DNA from: Rehmannia glutinosa
Taxonomy: Eukaryota > Streptophyta > Magnoliopsida > Lamiales > Orobanchaceae
Direction of reading: 5' to 3'
Length of the DNA: 64,000 nt
Assembly: GCA_016081115.2 (NCBI GenBank)
Contig: CM071935.1
Location: 23,664,653-23,728,652 of the forward strand
Positions 44,651 to 55,919 of this stretch are shown here, in pieces; within the stretch, counting starts at the first letter, position 1, and the number at the start of each line of letters is the position of its first letter. The position numbers and the translations under genes are program-made. The notes below the pieces were generated by a model. The model had not been told where the DNA came from. It saw only the letters and a list, made by a program, of their open reading frames with translations, and did not search any database.

Positions 44651-44848
44651 TAGGGTGGCAATTGTGTCGGCATTTTGTGTTCGTATCTCACTATCATGTC
44701 GTGTTACACTCAAATTTATAATTTTGTGCTTTTGTATCATGTTTCATGTTGTGTCGTGTCTTATCGTATTATTTCTCTCTATATCTGTATTTATAATCAT
44801 GTTGAGTGTTGCCGTACTATCGTCTAGTGTCACCCATTGCCACTCCTA
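44651..44848. mobile_element. Short hAT-type MITE (198 bp)
   Basis: Ends TAGGGTGGCAAT and (reverse complement) TAGGAGTGGCAAT; inside, GTGTCGTGT-type words common to plant hAT MITEs. The 8-base flanks (ATTACGAG, ATTAGAAT) agree only in part, so the element is probably old. Confidence 0.65.
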
Positions 44849-44869
44849 ATTAGAATTCACTAGTCTCGT

Positions 44870-45080
44870 TTGGTTTTAATTACCGACTAGGAGTCACCGG
44901 ATTTTTGGTTTTGTTTTGTTTTCATAATGAATTTTCAATTTTTAATATGTTTAGTTGAGTTTTAGAACTTGTATTGGTTTTTCTTGTGAATCTAATTAAT
45001 TACTAACTAGGAGCAGGACTAGGAGTAACCAGAGCACCTAAAAATTATGCTCAATCTAGTTGAGGAAGGTTTTCGTAAGT
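44870..45080. repeat. Old third copy of part of the A/B duplication
   Basis: Resembles 31281-31460 and 54920-55100 (AGGAGTCACCG, TTTTCATAATGAATTTTCAA, AGTAACCAGAGC) with many differences. Confidence 0.75.
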
Positions 45081-45389
45081 GTTTGCAAATAACAAAGATA
45101 TGATTTTTAGTTTCTAGATGAAAAAAGAGTTGCTTTTATACATCTAAGAGCTGAGAATTACTTTTTTTTAAGAGTTTGTAAAACTCCCTAAAGTTTGAGT
45201 TCCAAAACATACCGTAGAAAGTGTTAGCAGAATCCATAATGATGCTTTAAAATATATTTTGTGATATAATGTTAATGTGAATTAAATATGTTGATGAATA
45301 TTTATAAAATGCAACACAAAATGAAATATCAAATTAAAATAAAAGATCAAGAAACTGCACGCATAAGTTGCAACAGAATGATTGATAGA

Positions 45390-45390
45390 C

Positions 45391-45436
<46 letters not shown>
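45390..45436. repeat. (CA)n(TA)n microsatellite
   Basis: About 20 bases of CA and 26 of TA. Confidence 0.95.
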
Positions 45437-45443
<7 letters not shown>

Positions 45444-45869
45444 TTGGATCAAATGGACTGTAATTGTTTTTTGGGATAATTTCATTTTTCATACCCAATC
45501 TATACCCTAATTTCACTTTTGATACCCCTGTTTTCAACCTAATCAAGATTGGTATCTAATGTTCACAAAATTAATCATATTTGGTACCTTTCCGTTAACT
45601 CTCCGTTAACTCTAACAGTTTAACCTGTTATAGCAGGTTTCCTTTTTAGAACAACCTTTCAATTTCAGTACCTAATGTTTTATGAATATCCTCTTCCAGT
45701 ACCTATACTTTTACTTCTGCTACAATAATGGAAATAGTCCATTACGACCATATCCGGCCCAACATGCTTCCGTAAAATTAATAGATCCCTTAAAATTCAT
45801 ACCTCTTTTGACCGAAACACCGCCGGGTTAAGTGGTTCGCAACGCCACCATCGGAAAAAATTATCGCCC
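45437..45869. other. Spacer and left flank of the pararetrovirus
   Basis: 45480-45720 is a diverged repeat with TTCCGTTAACTCTCCGTTAAC; 45724-45860 matches 28270-28330 plus 29171-29250 and gives the empty site of the hAT element. Confidence 0.6.
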
Positions 45870-46059
45870 CCGGATCGTTTGACAAAACGGCTCCTCACTG
45901 CTCAACCTCACCCTCAGGGAAGATGATCCGCAGTTATCCGACCCCTTCAAAGACTGGCCAAAGACAAATTCCTTGGTTCGTTTCCTACTCCAGGCGTAAA
46001 AGTATTTCTTCAAAGGGATAGATCAATAGAACACTATGAACACATGTTGAACAAAAGCC

Positions 46060-46070
46060 TTTATTTTATT
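46060..46070 (-). terminator. Poly(A) signals of the pararetrovirus transcript
   Basis: Two overlapping AATAAA words on the minus strand, about 190 bases after the inferred transcript start, consistent with the terminal redundancy of a pregenomic RNA. Confidence 0.6.
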
Positions 46071-46274
46071 AAGAACTTAAAGAAAAATTTATTACATTAG
46101 TAATCTCCTTTTGGGAGGAGAAAACTTGTTTAGCCTCTCATTATTGAGGCTTGCACTCGAAAATACATAAATTTAAAAACTAAACACTCAAACTTATTAC
46201 AAATTTTCACTCAGATTTTATTGTAAGAAAACTAAGGGAAATGTTCGATGTCCTCAGCTTCCTTCAAATCCTGC

Positions 46275-46282
46275 ATTTTATA
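46275..46282 (-). promoter_or_regulatory. TATA box of the pararetrovirus promoter
   Basis: TATAAAAT on the minus strand in the context CCTCTATAAAATGCAGG. Confidence 0.7.
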
Positions 46283-46331
46283 GAGGTAAGTCCGGACTTC
46301 AAAGGCGGACTTCAAATCTTGCTGATACTTA

Positions 46332-46351
46332 TGACGTCACTGCTTACGTCA
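46332..46351 (-). promoter_or_regulatory. as-1-like enhancer of the pararetrovirus promoter
   Basis: Two TGACG words (one in a TGACGTCA palindrome) 7 bases apart, about 50 bases upstream of the TATA box. Tandem TGACG sites bound by TGA bZIP factors are the as-1 element of caulimovirus promoters. Confidence 0.7.
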
Positions 46352-46432
46352 TATCCTGCATTATTGCCTCGCCAGCTGGTTTTCTTTTTCTTCCGCGTGA
46401 CTCAGCCCATGTGAAAGTTGTCGGGGAATCTT

Positions 46433-47271
46433 CTAAAAAGTTGGTTTGCGTGGTCCCCGAGGATAACGCGTCTTGTGAGCTGGGCCCTTATCCTTTCCAG
46501 CTGCATGATCTTGTCGGTCGGGTTTGGGTCGGAATCCTTTCCCAAACTCGGGTTCCTTTTGTTCGGGGCATGCTTGACAGATCCGGTCGATCCAACGGCC
46601 AACATGCGCCATGTTACAGAATTTCCGGTAAGTGTCTTTGCTTGCCGGAATCTTGTTTTCCCAGAGAATTCTTCTTTTGGTCTCGAAGAGTTCTTCTGCA
46701 AACCCTGTGGTTGATCCAGTCATCAAATTCAAAAGGAAAGATCCATTCGTCGAATTCTGGAAGAACTTGAATGGATATTTGACTTTGTCCATTTCAGTTA
46801 GACAAACCCAAAGACCCCATGCTCGTCTTGTAGAAGCTTCTCTTAAAAATGCTCCTACTAACATCGGTCCTTCTTCCTGAAGCCCTTAATGTATTTTAAA
46901 GCATTTCCATCCGGTCTTCTTAGCTTGATAAAATGAAAAGCTTCATTAAAGCCTTTCTTCGCTGGTTCAGGAGCCGCACTGATAAAATATAGTTCCAAAA
47001 TATCTCCTCTGGCCAAGTGTGGATTATTGGCCCAGGTCTTGTAAACTGCTTCCCCAATCCATTTCGGTAATTTTGAAATTTCTGGGAATCCTGGTGACAC
47101 GGTATAGATCGAAGCTAAAGCTCCAAAAGTATACCATTCCTGTACTTCATTTGGATGACTTCCTGGTTTCATCCAAACTCTGGGATACTTTCCTGAGATA
47201 TCAACCATTGTTTTCTCCGGGTTAATACCTTGTCTTGTAACTAGTTTCTCCCATTGCCGATATACCCGCAT
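46433..47271 (-). pseudogene. Pararetrovirus second reading frame (function unknown)
   Basis: Two open stretches in different frames (46858-47271 and 46433-46864), downstream of RNase H and upstream of the promoter. In caulimovirids this place is held by a transactivator or by a protein of unknown function. I recognise no catalytic motif. The frame changes near 46860. Confidence 0.5.
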
Positions 47272-47679
47272 AGGAGAAATCTTATTCTCGTCGCTTGAAC
47301 CTTAGATTTGCACATCTCGTGGGCCAAGATTCAACTCTCCCTCTTTTACCCCGCAGGTCTTTGGGTTGACTTGAAGACTCGGGTTGTGACACCGGAGCTT
47401 CAACATTCGTTATAGTTTGTACACCCTCAGGATGCATTACCCGCAACACTTGTGATTATGGTACTCGAATCCATAACCTCCGGGTTAGAGCCCCGTACTC
47501 TCTCGGCCCCTTTTTGCACCGTAGGAGATGCGGCTGGAAGAGAGGCCTTGCAAAGTCTAAGAACAATTGTCCTTGAGCGAACCGGCATGCTCGTATTTGA
47601 CTAGAAACGGATTTCTCGTCACTGTTGAAGTCGCCCAAAGAACTTCTCGCATTGAGACATAACGCCCCAAAATCTCGTT

Positions 47680-48243
47680 CTAGACTCTCCAGGTTTTCCC
47701 GAGATGTCTTACTCGTTTAAGGACCTCGCGACAACGCGTCCTTCCATCTCGTGTCAAGAAATCAAGAAGAATATTTTCATGAGATTTTATAATGACAATA
47801 TCATAATCATAATATTGACATTCAGCTTGCCATCTAAGTAATCGAGCCTTTTCTCGGTTTTGATTCAATTTTGTTTTTCGAAAAGCCTTGACACTTGAAT
47901 TATCAATTTTTAAAGTAAACTTTTTAGCCAAAAAATAGAGGCCATTTTTTAAAAGCCTTTCTCGATCGCAAAGAATTCTTTCTCGTTGATATGCCATTTG
48001 TTTGCTTCACTGGTGTGAATAAACCACGCAATATCTCGCATGGCACTTCTTCATTTGGTGTGACCTTAGTAAGAACCGATGCCCACCAATCATCACTGCA
48101 TCCGTAAAGAACCGATTCATCCTCGTCTTGGGAATCGCAAGTTTTGGAAGCTTTTTACAAACTTCTTTAAGTTGCTTCATTCCTTCTTGATGTTCATCTT
48201 CCCATTTGAAAACGCATCTTTTTTTAAGTAATGGGCTAAACAC
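47680..48243 (-). pseudogene. Pararetrovirus RNase H domain
   Basis: Follows RT on the minus strand, in two open pieces (48007-48243, 47680-47997) with a frame change near 48000. The text has the FFTDA-type first strand and a domain end with a DFLTRDG-like motif seen in this family. 47300-47680 between this and the next frame has only short open stretches. Confidence 0.7.
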
Positions 48244-48369
48244 CTTCCTCGTAGTATGCTAGATTGTTAATAAACATTCCAAAGAAAAATTAACAACTCC
48301 TTAAAACTCAAGATGCTTCTTGTCTTTAAGTATATCCGAAATCCTCGTATCTTTTCCACAATATGATTC

Positions 48370-49542
48370 TCAGAATAATTCCGATTCATCGATTTCAATT
48401 CCGAGGAATTCAATCTGTCTTGTTGCGATTACGCCTTCTTTTCCGAAAGCACTAATCCTTCTTTGTGACAAACATCCGAAAATATTTCCAAATGTTTGAG
48501 ATGCTCCTTCATGTTCTTTGATGCGATTTAGAATGGCGTCGATATATACGAACATGAAATCTGAAATAATCTTTGAAAAGATTATCCATCTTTCTTTGAT
48601 ATATCCGGGGTGCGTTAGCCAATCCCATAGGCATCACGTTCCAAATATAGTGTCCCCGTGGTGTAGAGAAAGTCAGAAACTTCTTACTTTCTTCCTCCAT
48701 CTTAATCGGTAGAATCCAGACTTGCAATCGAACTTTGAGAATATCTTGGCACCTTTGATACAGTTAACCAGATGTTCTCTGCTTGGGATATAGTATCCGT
48801 CGAACTCCAAAATGTTATTAATTCCCTTGTAATTAATAACAAGTCTTGGCTTTCCTCTTTTGATTTCTCCATGGTTTCTGACTAAGAACCCTGGACTGCT
48901 GTATGGAGAAACTCCTGGTGAAATTAACTTAAGGTCGAGATGTTCCTTAAGTATCTTTTGCATATCCTCACGATCCGCCTGGTTCATAAGGATTGGTTTG
49001 AATCTTACGAACTCGTACTCCTTTCCAAGTTTAACCTTTAAGGAAGCTTTAAGCTCGTTCTTATCCCACCAAGCCAAAGGATCTTCATTGTAATTCCTTT
49101 GGATCTTCTTCTTGATATCCTCGAGTGATATTTGTTCCTCTATGGTTACATCACTCTGTGGATTCTCCATTAGACTTATCCATAATTCTGCAATGGCTTC
49201 CTCGGGTGACTCGTTCTTCTCCTTGTACTGCGAATGAATACAAGTTATTATCCCATATCTTCTCGATCCTTCGGATGGAACCAAATTGTCTATAGGATAA
49301 TAAAGCTTCACCAAATTTCCTTCGATCCGCCATTTTTGGATTGCGAAGTTTGGCTTCATCACCACGCTTGCTGCGAAAATTAATTGGCATTTTTCTGTAA
49401 AATGCTTCCCGCAGTCTCTGGGCAATAATCTTATGATCACATAAGGTTGTGAAAATAAGTCTTCTTGTCTCGTTCTCTTGTGTGAACCGCTTGAATGTTT
49501 GCGGAAATTGTTTCCCAAAGAAAATATCTCGCACTGTATCAT
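48370..49542 (-). pseudogene. Pararetrovirus reverse transcriptase, catalytic box altered
   Basis: Begins near 49100 with a KPRLVINYKGIN fingers motif and FSKFDCKSGFY (first catalytic Asp present), then the PMGLANAP motif near 48620. The catalytic box near 48530 reads YIDA instead of the family's YIDD, so one metal-binding Asp is lost. Frameshifts near 48690 and 48550 split it further. Not functional. Confidence 0.85.
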
Positions 49543-49599
49543 GGAAATAGATTGGTGGCATTTTCACTTTGTACCATGGGTACCGCCCGCGCCTCCGAT

Positions 49600-50000
49600 C
49601 ATGATTTACGCTTGCTTAATTCCCCTATTAAGGATAAGAATCCTTTTAGAGAAATCTCTTCCCGCAATAGCTGGTAAATCTTCTCAAATTTCTTTAGGAA
49701 AAACATTCGGCTTTGCAAGTACATATTCCGACTTTGAATCAATATAGGCGTGAAATATTCGCCTTGTATTCAACATATAACATTCCAATAGAAATGTATA
49801 TGGAGAATGGACTAGTGGTCATCGATTCTCAGATCTTTTATTCGCCACTCGTGAACTCCATTCCGTCTTGTAATCTTTCCCAAGGTTTATGCTCCTCAAG
49901 AAATTCAATTCCCGGTATTAATTGTTCTCGGATCTTTCCCCGCCACTCCCGTGATAGTAAGCTCAATTTCTCCTATCTTCAAAGCTTCCTTGATACCTTC
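49600..50000 (-). pseudogene. Pararetrovirus aspartic protease region
   Basis: Between movement protein and RT. Near 49725 the frame reads AYIDSKSEYVLAKP; caulimovirid proteases have D[ST]G followed by a similar SE..L.KP stretch, so the Gly of the active site appears lost. No long frame remains. Confidence 0.55.
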
Positions 50001-50072
50001 CAACGATTGGTTGTTGGAGAGAATATAGAACATCACAAGGAAAAATGTTATCCTTTTGAGTGATGTCGAATA

Positions 50073-51044
50073 TTACTTCAACCTCTCGCCATCATTTTCG
50101 GACATTTCAGCTCTCCTGCTTTGTTTTAAAAACATCGGGATGCGCTGAATCAGCATTGGTCTCCTTTCTTCCCAACGGCTGCTACTCACCATTCTCGTCT
50201 TCTTTGAAAGACATCCTTCTGTGCTCAACTCGAGACTCCGACTTTTGTTGAAGATCGGTTGATCTTGAATTATCATATCAATCTCCTTAATAGTTGGAGA
50301 TTCAATGATTTCTGGTAACACCACCTTGGCAAAGTCCTCAAAGATTCTTGGGACTTCAATAAATTCCTTTCTCAAGAATACTTCGGAATGATGGGTATTC
50401 GAGAGAGCATAGGAAATCTTGTATGTGATCGAGTAAGGCCTGTTTCCTTCTTTCATCAAATCGACTCTTTTGAAATCTTGATGAAGGGTTAGGACTCTAC
50501 TGAAGTCTCGATCTCCCAAATTGTATGCAATTCTAGGATAGACATTAAATGCCAATTTCCCTGCATACAAATTTCTCAGAATCGCTCCAAGGCATGAATC
50601 CTTGAGATGCGAGATTCGCTTGTCAAAGACAGCAAGATTAAGAGGCGAATCTATTCCTTCTTTGAATGTTGCTTTAATAATTACTCTTATGGCTCCGATA
50701 TGAATCCATGAGAGTGTATTTGCAACTTCTCTTTTAACTTTGCTTTTGATCTCTTGTATTTCTCTAATAGGGACCAACTGCATCTCGATCAGGTTACTGG
50801 TAAACTCCATCGGAATAGCAAATTCTCCGGTTGTTACCCTATGGATAATTTGGTGTTTTCTATTACGAAACCCAATTTTATCCAATGTTTTTTCCATAGC
50901 TCCAATCGTAAATCCTTCATAGACTTGAAGCTTTGGATCTTCCTTCATGATTCTCATAAGAGTTTTATGAGAAACCGTCGTGTGAGAGAGGAATCGACAT
51001 ATTCTCCCCGATCGTATCGTCTGTTTGAAGAATTTCTTCTTCAC
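50073..51044 (-). pseudogene. Pararetrovirus movement protein (30K superfamily), longest open part
   Basis: 323 open codons. The central part (residues roughly 105-190) has the 30K-type core of plant movement proteins, with the conserved LAVFDKRI stretch in it. Such proteins open plasmodesmata for viral spread. It keeps the longest uninterrupted frame of the element but has no separate start, so was part of a polyprotein. Confidence 0.75.
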
Positions 51045-51179
51045 TCCGATTCCGAGTGAGTCACTTCCATCTTCGAATAGATCTCTGCTTCATAGATGCT
51101 TTCATCTCGAGGGAATATCCTCAAATTGATACACCGTATTAAATCTTGATAATAGACGACTTCGATTTCTCGGTGTAGC

Positions 51180-52949
51180 CTCGAACTGTCTCGATTCCTC
51201 GTTTACGTTTGTCCGGACAATCCGTTGAGATATGTCCTCTTGCTCTGCAGTCCAACAATTACAATCTCTACGAAACTTTCATTAGCTCGGGTATGAGCTC
51301 GCCTGTCGAAAGTTCTTCTCCCCGGGGTTCTCACGGTACTTGCTTGATTAGAACCTCGATGATGAGGCTCTACTCCTGCTTGGTGGGTCTTTGCCCCGAT
51401 TTATAACCGGGCTTTTTGTTTTGACGAACCTTCTAGGTCTCCATGAAGACCTGCTTCTTTTGCTGCTGCTTCCTCGGCGGTATGGATGGCTTCGCTCATT
51501 CTTCCTTTTGTGCCGCCTTGGTTGACCTCCCACAATCGTTGGGATATCATTATCCACGCAACATAGAGGAACCGCTTTGTTAATTCCTCTTAATCTCTTG
51601 TAATTCTGTGCGGAGAGTCGCTTGATAGCACCATTCGATAACTTGGCCTTTAGGAAAGGCATTTTTAAACCCGCCACGCTTCTACTTGACTCCACCCTTG
51701 TATTCCCGATAAGCATTTCTCTCCGAGGGGACTCGGAATCTTGGCAAAGAATAGCTGTGCAGCTTCTTTTTCCTCAATCTTGGATTTCCACCTGTATTCG
51801 GTGAACAACTTGATATATTCGTCAATATGACAAATATCCAATAACTCAAGGCTATAGAGGGCTTGTTTATATTTCTTTCTTTTTTCATCCTCTAATCCTC
51901 AAAATAACCCGTGCCGATGAATTGGATTTTGAATAGTTTTGCCATACCATCGACAATTCCTTTAAGTGATTCTCCTGATGTGACCGAACTTTTCGTACTA
52001 GCATCGGTCATATCCCAGGCAATCTTCACCGATCCTTCAAGACTCATTTCAAGAAGTAAAATGAATGAATCCTTTGTAAGATCGAGGGTTCTCATTTGAA
52101 ATTCTCATAGTCAAGCCCATTCATCAATGAGAACTTCTCTGTTTTTAAAATCGGGATGTCCAGATTTAACATCAACCCATACGGATGTATTGGGTCGAGT
52201 GCGATCTTCCATAAGGCGTCGATAAACATTCGGCCTTCCGGTAGGTTATGCAGTTCCCGCAAGAGGGTTTCGACCTCCTGTCCCCGAAAGTGGATCACTC
52301 CCGGTCGTGAAATCCCGAAAGATGTGGCATCCTCTCGTCCCGAGCTCCATGATGTGAACCCGTATTTCTTCGACGTTAGGATTAATCGCTGGTGGCGGTG
52401 GTGGAGGAATTGGTCTACCTTGTGGGTCATAGGTAACCAAAGCTGATTCCTCACCTGCGTTCATCTTTAAATCTACAATACCTAATCCCGCGAAGGATTC
52501 TGGCAGGTCATGTAGATCTTTAAGATTCATCTTTTCAATATCCATCTTTTTTAATTTTTGATGGATTTTCCTTTGATTAGAGCAATGAGCTTTTCCTCAT
52601 CCGTCATTTTTCGTATGACTTCGGTTGGTTTCCCCTTTTGGTGTAAATAGGGTACCGTCCCAAAATCAATACGTTTCCTTCCTCCGGATGAACTTGGCCA
52701 TCCCTCCTCATTCTTGACTCGTTTGAATATCATGAAGGAGTTCAAGAGTTTCCTTCGATATTTCACCATCGTTTCCATCCAGTTCGATCCGATGAACTTG
52801 TATCGTAAATGAATATGGCGGCGTTGCCATAATTCGCACCGTCTTACGATTTCTCTAAGATCTTCGGAGATCTTAGATTTGTCTGGGAAGTATCTCGTTC
52901 CACTCACGGTGCTCCATCGTGAATCATTGTTCTCGATGGGAATTTTCAT
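51180..52949 (-). pseudogene. Pararetrovirus N-terminal and coat-like region
   Basis: Several open pieces in different frames (52551-52949, 52092-52545, 51682-51888, 51348-51716). A proline/glycine-rich stretch lies near 52390. A very basic Arg/Ser/Lys-rich segment at 51400-51530 is followed by a Cys/His motif near 51220-51260 that looks like a degraded zinc knuckle, both usual for caulimovirid coat proteins. It lies upstream of the movement domain. Confidence 0.55.
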
Positions 52950-52990
52950 GAACCGTTTCTTGAAGGTTCATCAAGTGAACATATAGGTGC

Positions 52991-53107
52991 GTTAAGCATC
53001 CGGCTCGCTATAATATTCTGCTCGCATTTTGCATTGCCTTAAGGTTTCCCCGTCGGCTCCTGCCTGGTTAAGCATCCAGAACTGCCTATAATATTCTGCT
53101 CGCATTT
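52991..53107. repeat. Imperfect direct repeat at right edge of pararetrovirus
   Basis: GTTAAGCATCC...CTATAATATTCTGC then TCGCATTT occurs at 52991-53029 and 53067-53107, either side of TTTCCCCGTCGGCTCCTGC. Confidence 0.85.
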
Positions 53108-53510
53108 AATATGTGTTGTTTTATATATGTGTATATATATTTCTTGTTTTTTTTATAAGATTTGGAGTATAAAATGGATTATTTAACGGAGACGAAATTT
53201 GTTTTTTCACTGAAATTTGATTGGAAGAAACATGTTTGAAACAACAAAGAAACAACAACGTAAAAAAGTCCGAAAATTTTGGCAGGAGCGTAATTTTGTC
53301 CAAAAATCACGGGAAAGCGTAATCTTATGTCTTTTGTCCAAAAAAGTGGGGTAATTGTGTCCTTATCTCTTAATTAAGCCCGATTTTAAGCAGCATCAAA
53401 AAAGATTACAATCCAATAGTATCTCAAAAAAATGATGTGTTCTTAGTAACCAATATCTTCTCCTATATGCCTTGAATTGAAATTAAAACTCATATTTAGC
53501 TAACAGTGAT
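53108..53510. repeat. Dispersed repeat block, copy 3
   Basis: Matches 24871-25278 (TTGGAAGAAACATGTTTGAA and following text). Here it runs on without a break into the duplication copy B, so this is the undisturbed arrangement. Confidence 0.92.
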
Positions 53511-53764
53511 CTTATATATCTTAAAGCGGTGGCCGGTTACTAATAGACAAAAATGTGGGCAAAAACGTGGATAATTTAGTGTTGTGGATCGAATGGTAAT
53601 TTTTACTTTTTGGTTTGGACGAATGAAATATGTGTCTTAGATATAAATGGATTAGGAAAGTGAAACAAAAAAACCTAAAGTACTTACACCTCATTATTAA
53701 TTCGAATTAGAGAAGGATTTCAGTTCAAATAGAAATATTCGGAAGAGGAGTTGAGTATTTTGCT

Positions 53765-53772
53765 TATAAAAA
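53765..53772 (+). promoter_or_regulatory. Probable TATA box of the 146-codon gene, copy B
   Basis: TATAAAAA, 126 bases before the ATG. Confidence 0.55.
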
Positions 53773-53890
53773 CTAGCTAGTAGAAACTCGAAACTCTCAT
53801 CTGCATGTAAATGATCTCTAGCTCTTTCCTTTACAATTTTTCATCGATCAAACCATTATTATATCTTTCAGATTTTGTTGAGTGTGAAAA

Positions 53891-54331
53891 ATGGCAACGG
53901 AGGATTTGTTGGTTGAAAGATTAGACGTCCCTCCGCCGACCCACCGGAGAAGTTTCTCGTCGAACTCAGTTGTGAACCGGAAGCAACACAGGAAGTCGGA
54001 CAAGAGGAGATTCAACAACCCCGTGGCGGAGACAAAGAGATCGCGTCTTGATTCACCGCGGAAGGCTCATGACGTCAACAGCGGCGGTTTAGTAATGGGG
54101 AAAGTGACGCTATTGAGAAGAGGAGAGTCGTTAGGTTCGATCGCTGGAAATCCGATGATTGAAAAGCCCGTCGACCATATATCGACTGATAATTTTTACG
54201 CGGGATATTCAGTTTCCATGTCTCCATCTCCCCGATCCGTGCCTCTGCCGACCTTCTTCAACAAGAAGGACCTAAAGTATCAGTTCTCCGACGCTACTAG
54301 AGATCTGAGGCGAATTCTTCGTCTCGAATGA
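53891..54331 (+). CDS. Small basic protein with PNRC-like motif, copy B (146 aa)
   Basis: Intact twin of 30244-30684. Same length, same start context (GTGAAAAATGG), same upstream 380 bases. Three base differences, all changing the protein: Asn64 to Ser, Pro80 to Ser, Asp96 to His. The PNRC-like motif and the basic clusters are unchanged. Family and role as for copy A: a short, probably nuclear or RNA-associated protein whose plant function I cannot state. The 3' flank diverges more than the 5' flank (for example TTAACATAGTTTTTTATATT for TTAGCTTAGTTTTTTGAATT). Confidence 0.72.
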   Translation: MATEDLLVERLDVPPPTHRRSFSSNSVVNRKQHRKSDKRRFNNPVAETKRSRLDSPRKAHDVNSGGLVMGKVTLLRRGESLGSIAGNPMIEKPVDHISTDNFYAGYSVSMSPSPRSVPLPTFFNKKDLKYQFSDATRDLRRILRLE

Positions 54332-55589
54332 CGATTCGGATGGAAGACGAAATCTCGAGCAAACACATATATATGAGAAGCGATTCATTTCAGTTTAACA
54401 TAGTTTTTTATATTCGTTCACTTAGCTAGATGTAGTATAATCCTGTCGATTCGGTGCAGCATGGAAGATTAATGATGAATTCTTTCTACTGCATTTATGT
54501 ACAAAAAGTAGCAATTAAATAGTTAGTATTTTGTCTTTCTACTTGATGTATAGAAAAGATCAGCAACTAGGGTACGTACGGTTAGAATTTGTTGAGGCTA
54601 CACAAATTGTTGATGCATATTAATTATTTATATGCTATATGGTTGTAGCCCAATTGGTAGTTTTTGTTCTCCTTTTTCTGTTTTTTCCTTTCTACTTATG
54701 AGTTATCATCAATGAATATTATCACTAGTACTAATAATATGTTTATTAATATATTTACGTGTAATTTCTTTTTGTACTTAGAGAAACTTTCATTCCGTTA
54801 ATTTTACTATATGCTTGTGGTCTTAGACGGAATTTATTATATATGGAATAGATCAAGCTGTTTTTACTATCAATTTTTATTTTATTTCTAATTTAAATTG
54901 TTTTTTAACGAAGATATTCGAAGTTAGGAGTCACCGAATTTTTTCAAAATGAATTTTCAATTTTTAATATTTTTGGTTGAGCTAATTTAGAGGAATCTAA
55001 TTAAATTCCAATTAGGAGTAGATGTAACTAGAGCTTCTACTGTAAGCTTGAACTAGTGGGGGAAGGTTTTCAAGCTTTTTCATGGAGTGTTTGCAAGCAT
55101 TTTCGCTTTGGGATTTGTCATGATTGGGTCGGTAGTACGCGATCGTCTATTTTGTCTCTTATCAATTAGCGCACACCCCCCTCCCCAACTATGCTTCCTG
55201 CATGTTACTCTCAGTACGACATAACAGTAAAGTTTCATATGATTGATCTTAATTGGAGTTTCAACACTTTGTATTCCCGCCTTTTTGTGTACCATCATTA
55301 CTAGTTGACAAGACGTCATTTTGACGTCCCAATGTCATTTCGGTACCCTTGGATATAGATCTCATCAATGGCCATGATCAACCCTTCTCCTCCTCAATAT
55401 AAATTAATGTTAAGGAAAAGAGGGTGGCATTCCATTCCATTATAATATTCTCTCCCTACTCTCTCTCCACCCCGATTTCCAGCGACTTTCTCGATAATCA
55501 TTTCTCCTTTTGCCCTAACTAAGTTTTCTCCTCCTTCTTAGGTACATTTCCTACCCCTATATCCATTTTCTTTATTTACTTTGGTAATA
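54332..55589. other. 3' flank and spacer of copy B, no gene seen
   Basis: Counterpart of 30685-31943 with scattered small indels. Confidence 0.6.
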
Positions 55590-55640
55590 ATGACAACCTT
55601 TGCCCCTTCGGCTTCATTTTGCCCTCAAGTAGCAGACTTA
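55590..55640 (+). pseudogene. Decayed transposon-type frame, copy B, part 1
   Basis: MTTFAPSASFCPQVADL, then the TTA target site and the Harbinger element. Confidence 0.5.
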
Positions 55641-55919
55641 GAGCATCTCCAAAACAACGGTAGATTAACGATAGCCGCTAATTTTCGTCAAAATCAATTC
55701 TCCAACCCACCGCTAGAAGCTACGCTTTTGTTGAGGGAGTGAATAGTTGGCCGCTTCATGTGGCGTTAAACTATTCACTACTCTAAACATTTTTCTTTTT
55801 TTTTTTTTGATTTTTGTGTGTTTTACATTTTCTCTTTTTCTTTGTCATTTTTGTTTAAAAATTGTTACTTTAATTTCAACTTCATACACATATATATGCA
55901 ATAAAATTGTTACTTTAAT

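Larger units (their letters stand above)
45870..53060 (-). mobile_element. Endogenous pararetrovirus (Caulimoviridae), degenerate
   Basis: About 7.2 kb on the minus strand without LTRs: coat/zinc-knuckle-like region, movement protein, aspartic protease, reverse transcriptase and RNase H, a second reading frame, then a pregenomic promoter and poly(A) signal. This set, with a 30K movement protein next to a caulimovirid RT and no integrase, defines an endogenous pararetrovirus. Organisation (one long polyprotein and a second frame) recalls florendoviruses or petuviruses; the genus is not settled from reading alone. Frameshifts and stops are in every domain, so it is a fossil copy. Borders are approximate. 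Confidence 0.85.

Noticed and set aside
46402..46880. Plus-strand frames of 80-120 codons near the viral promoter
   Set aside because: Antisense to the second viral frame; no domain.
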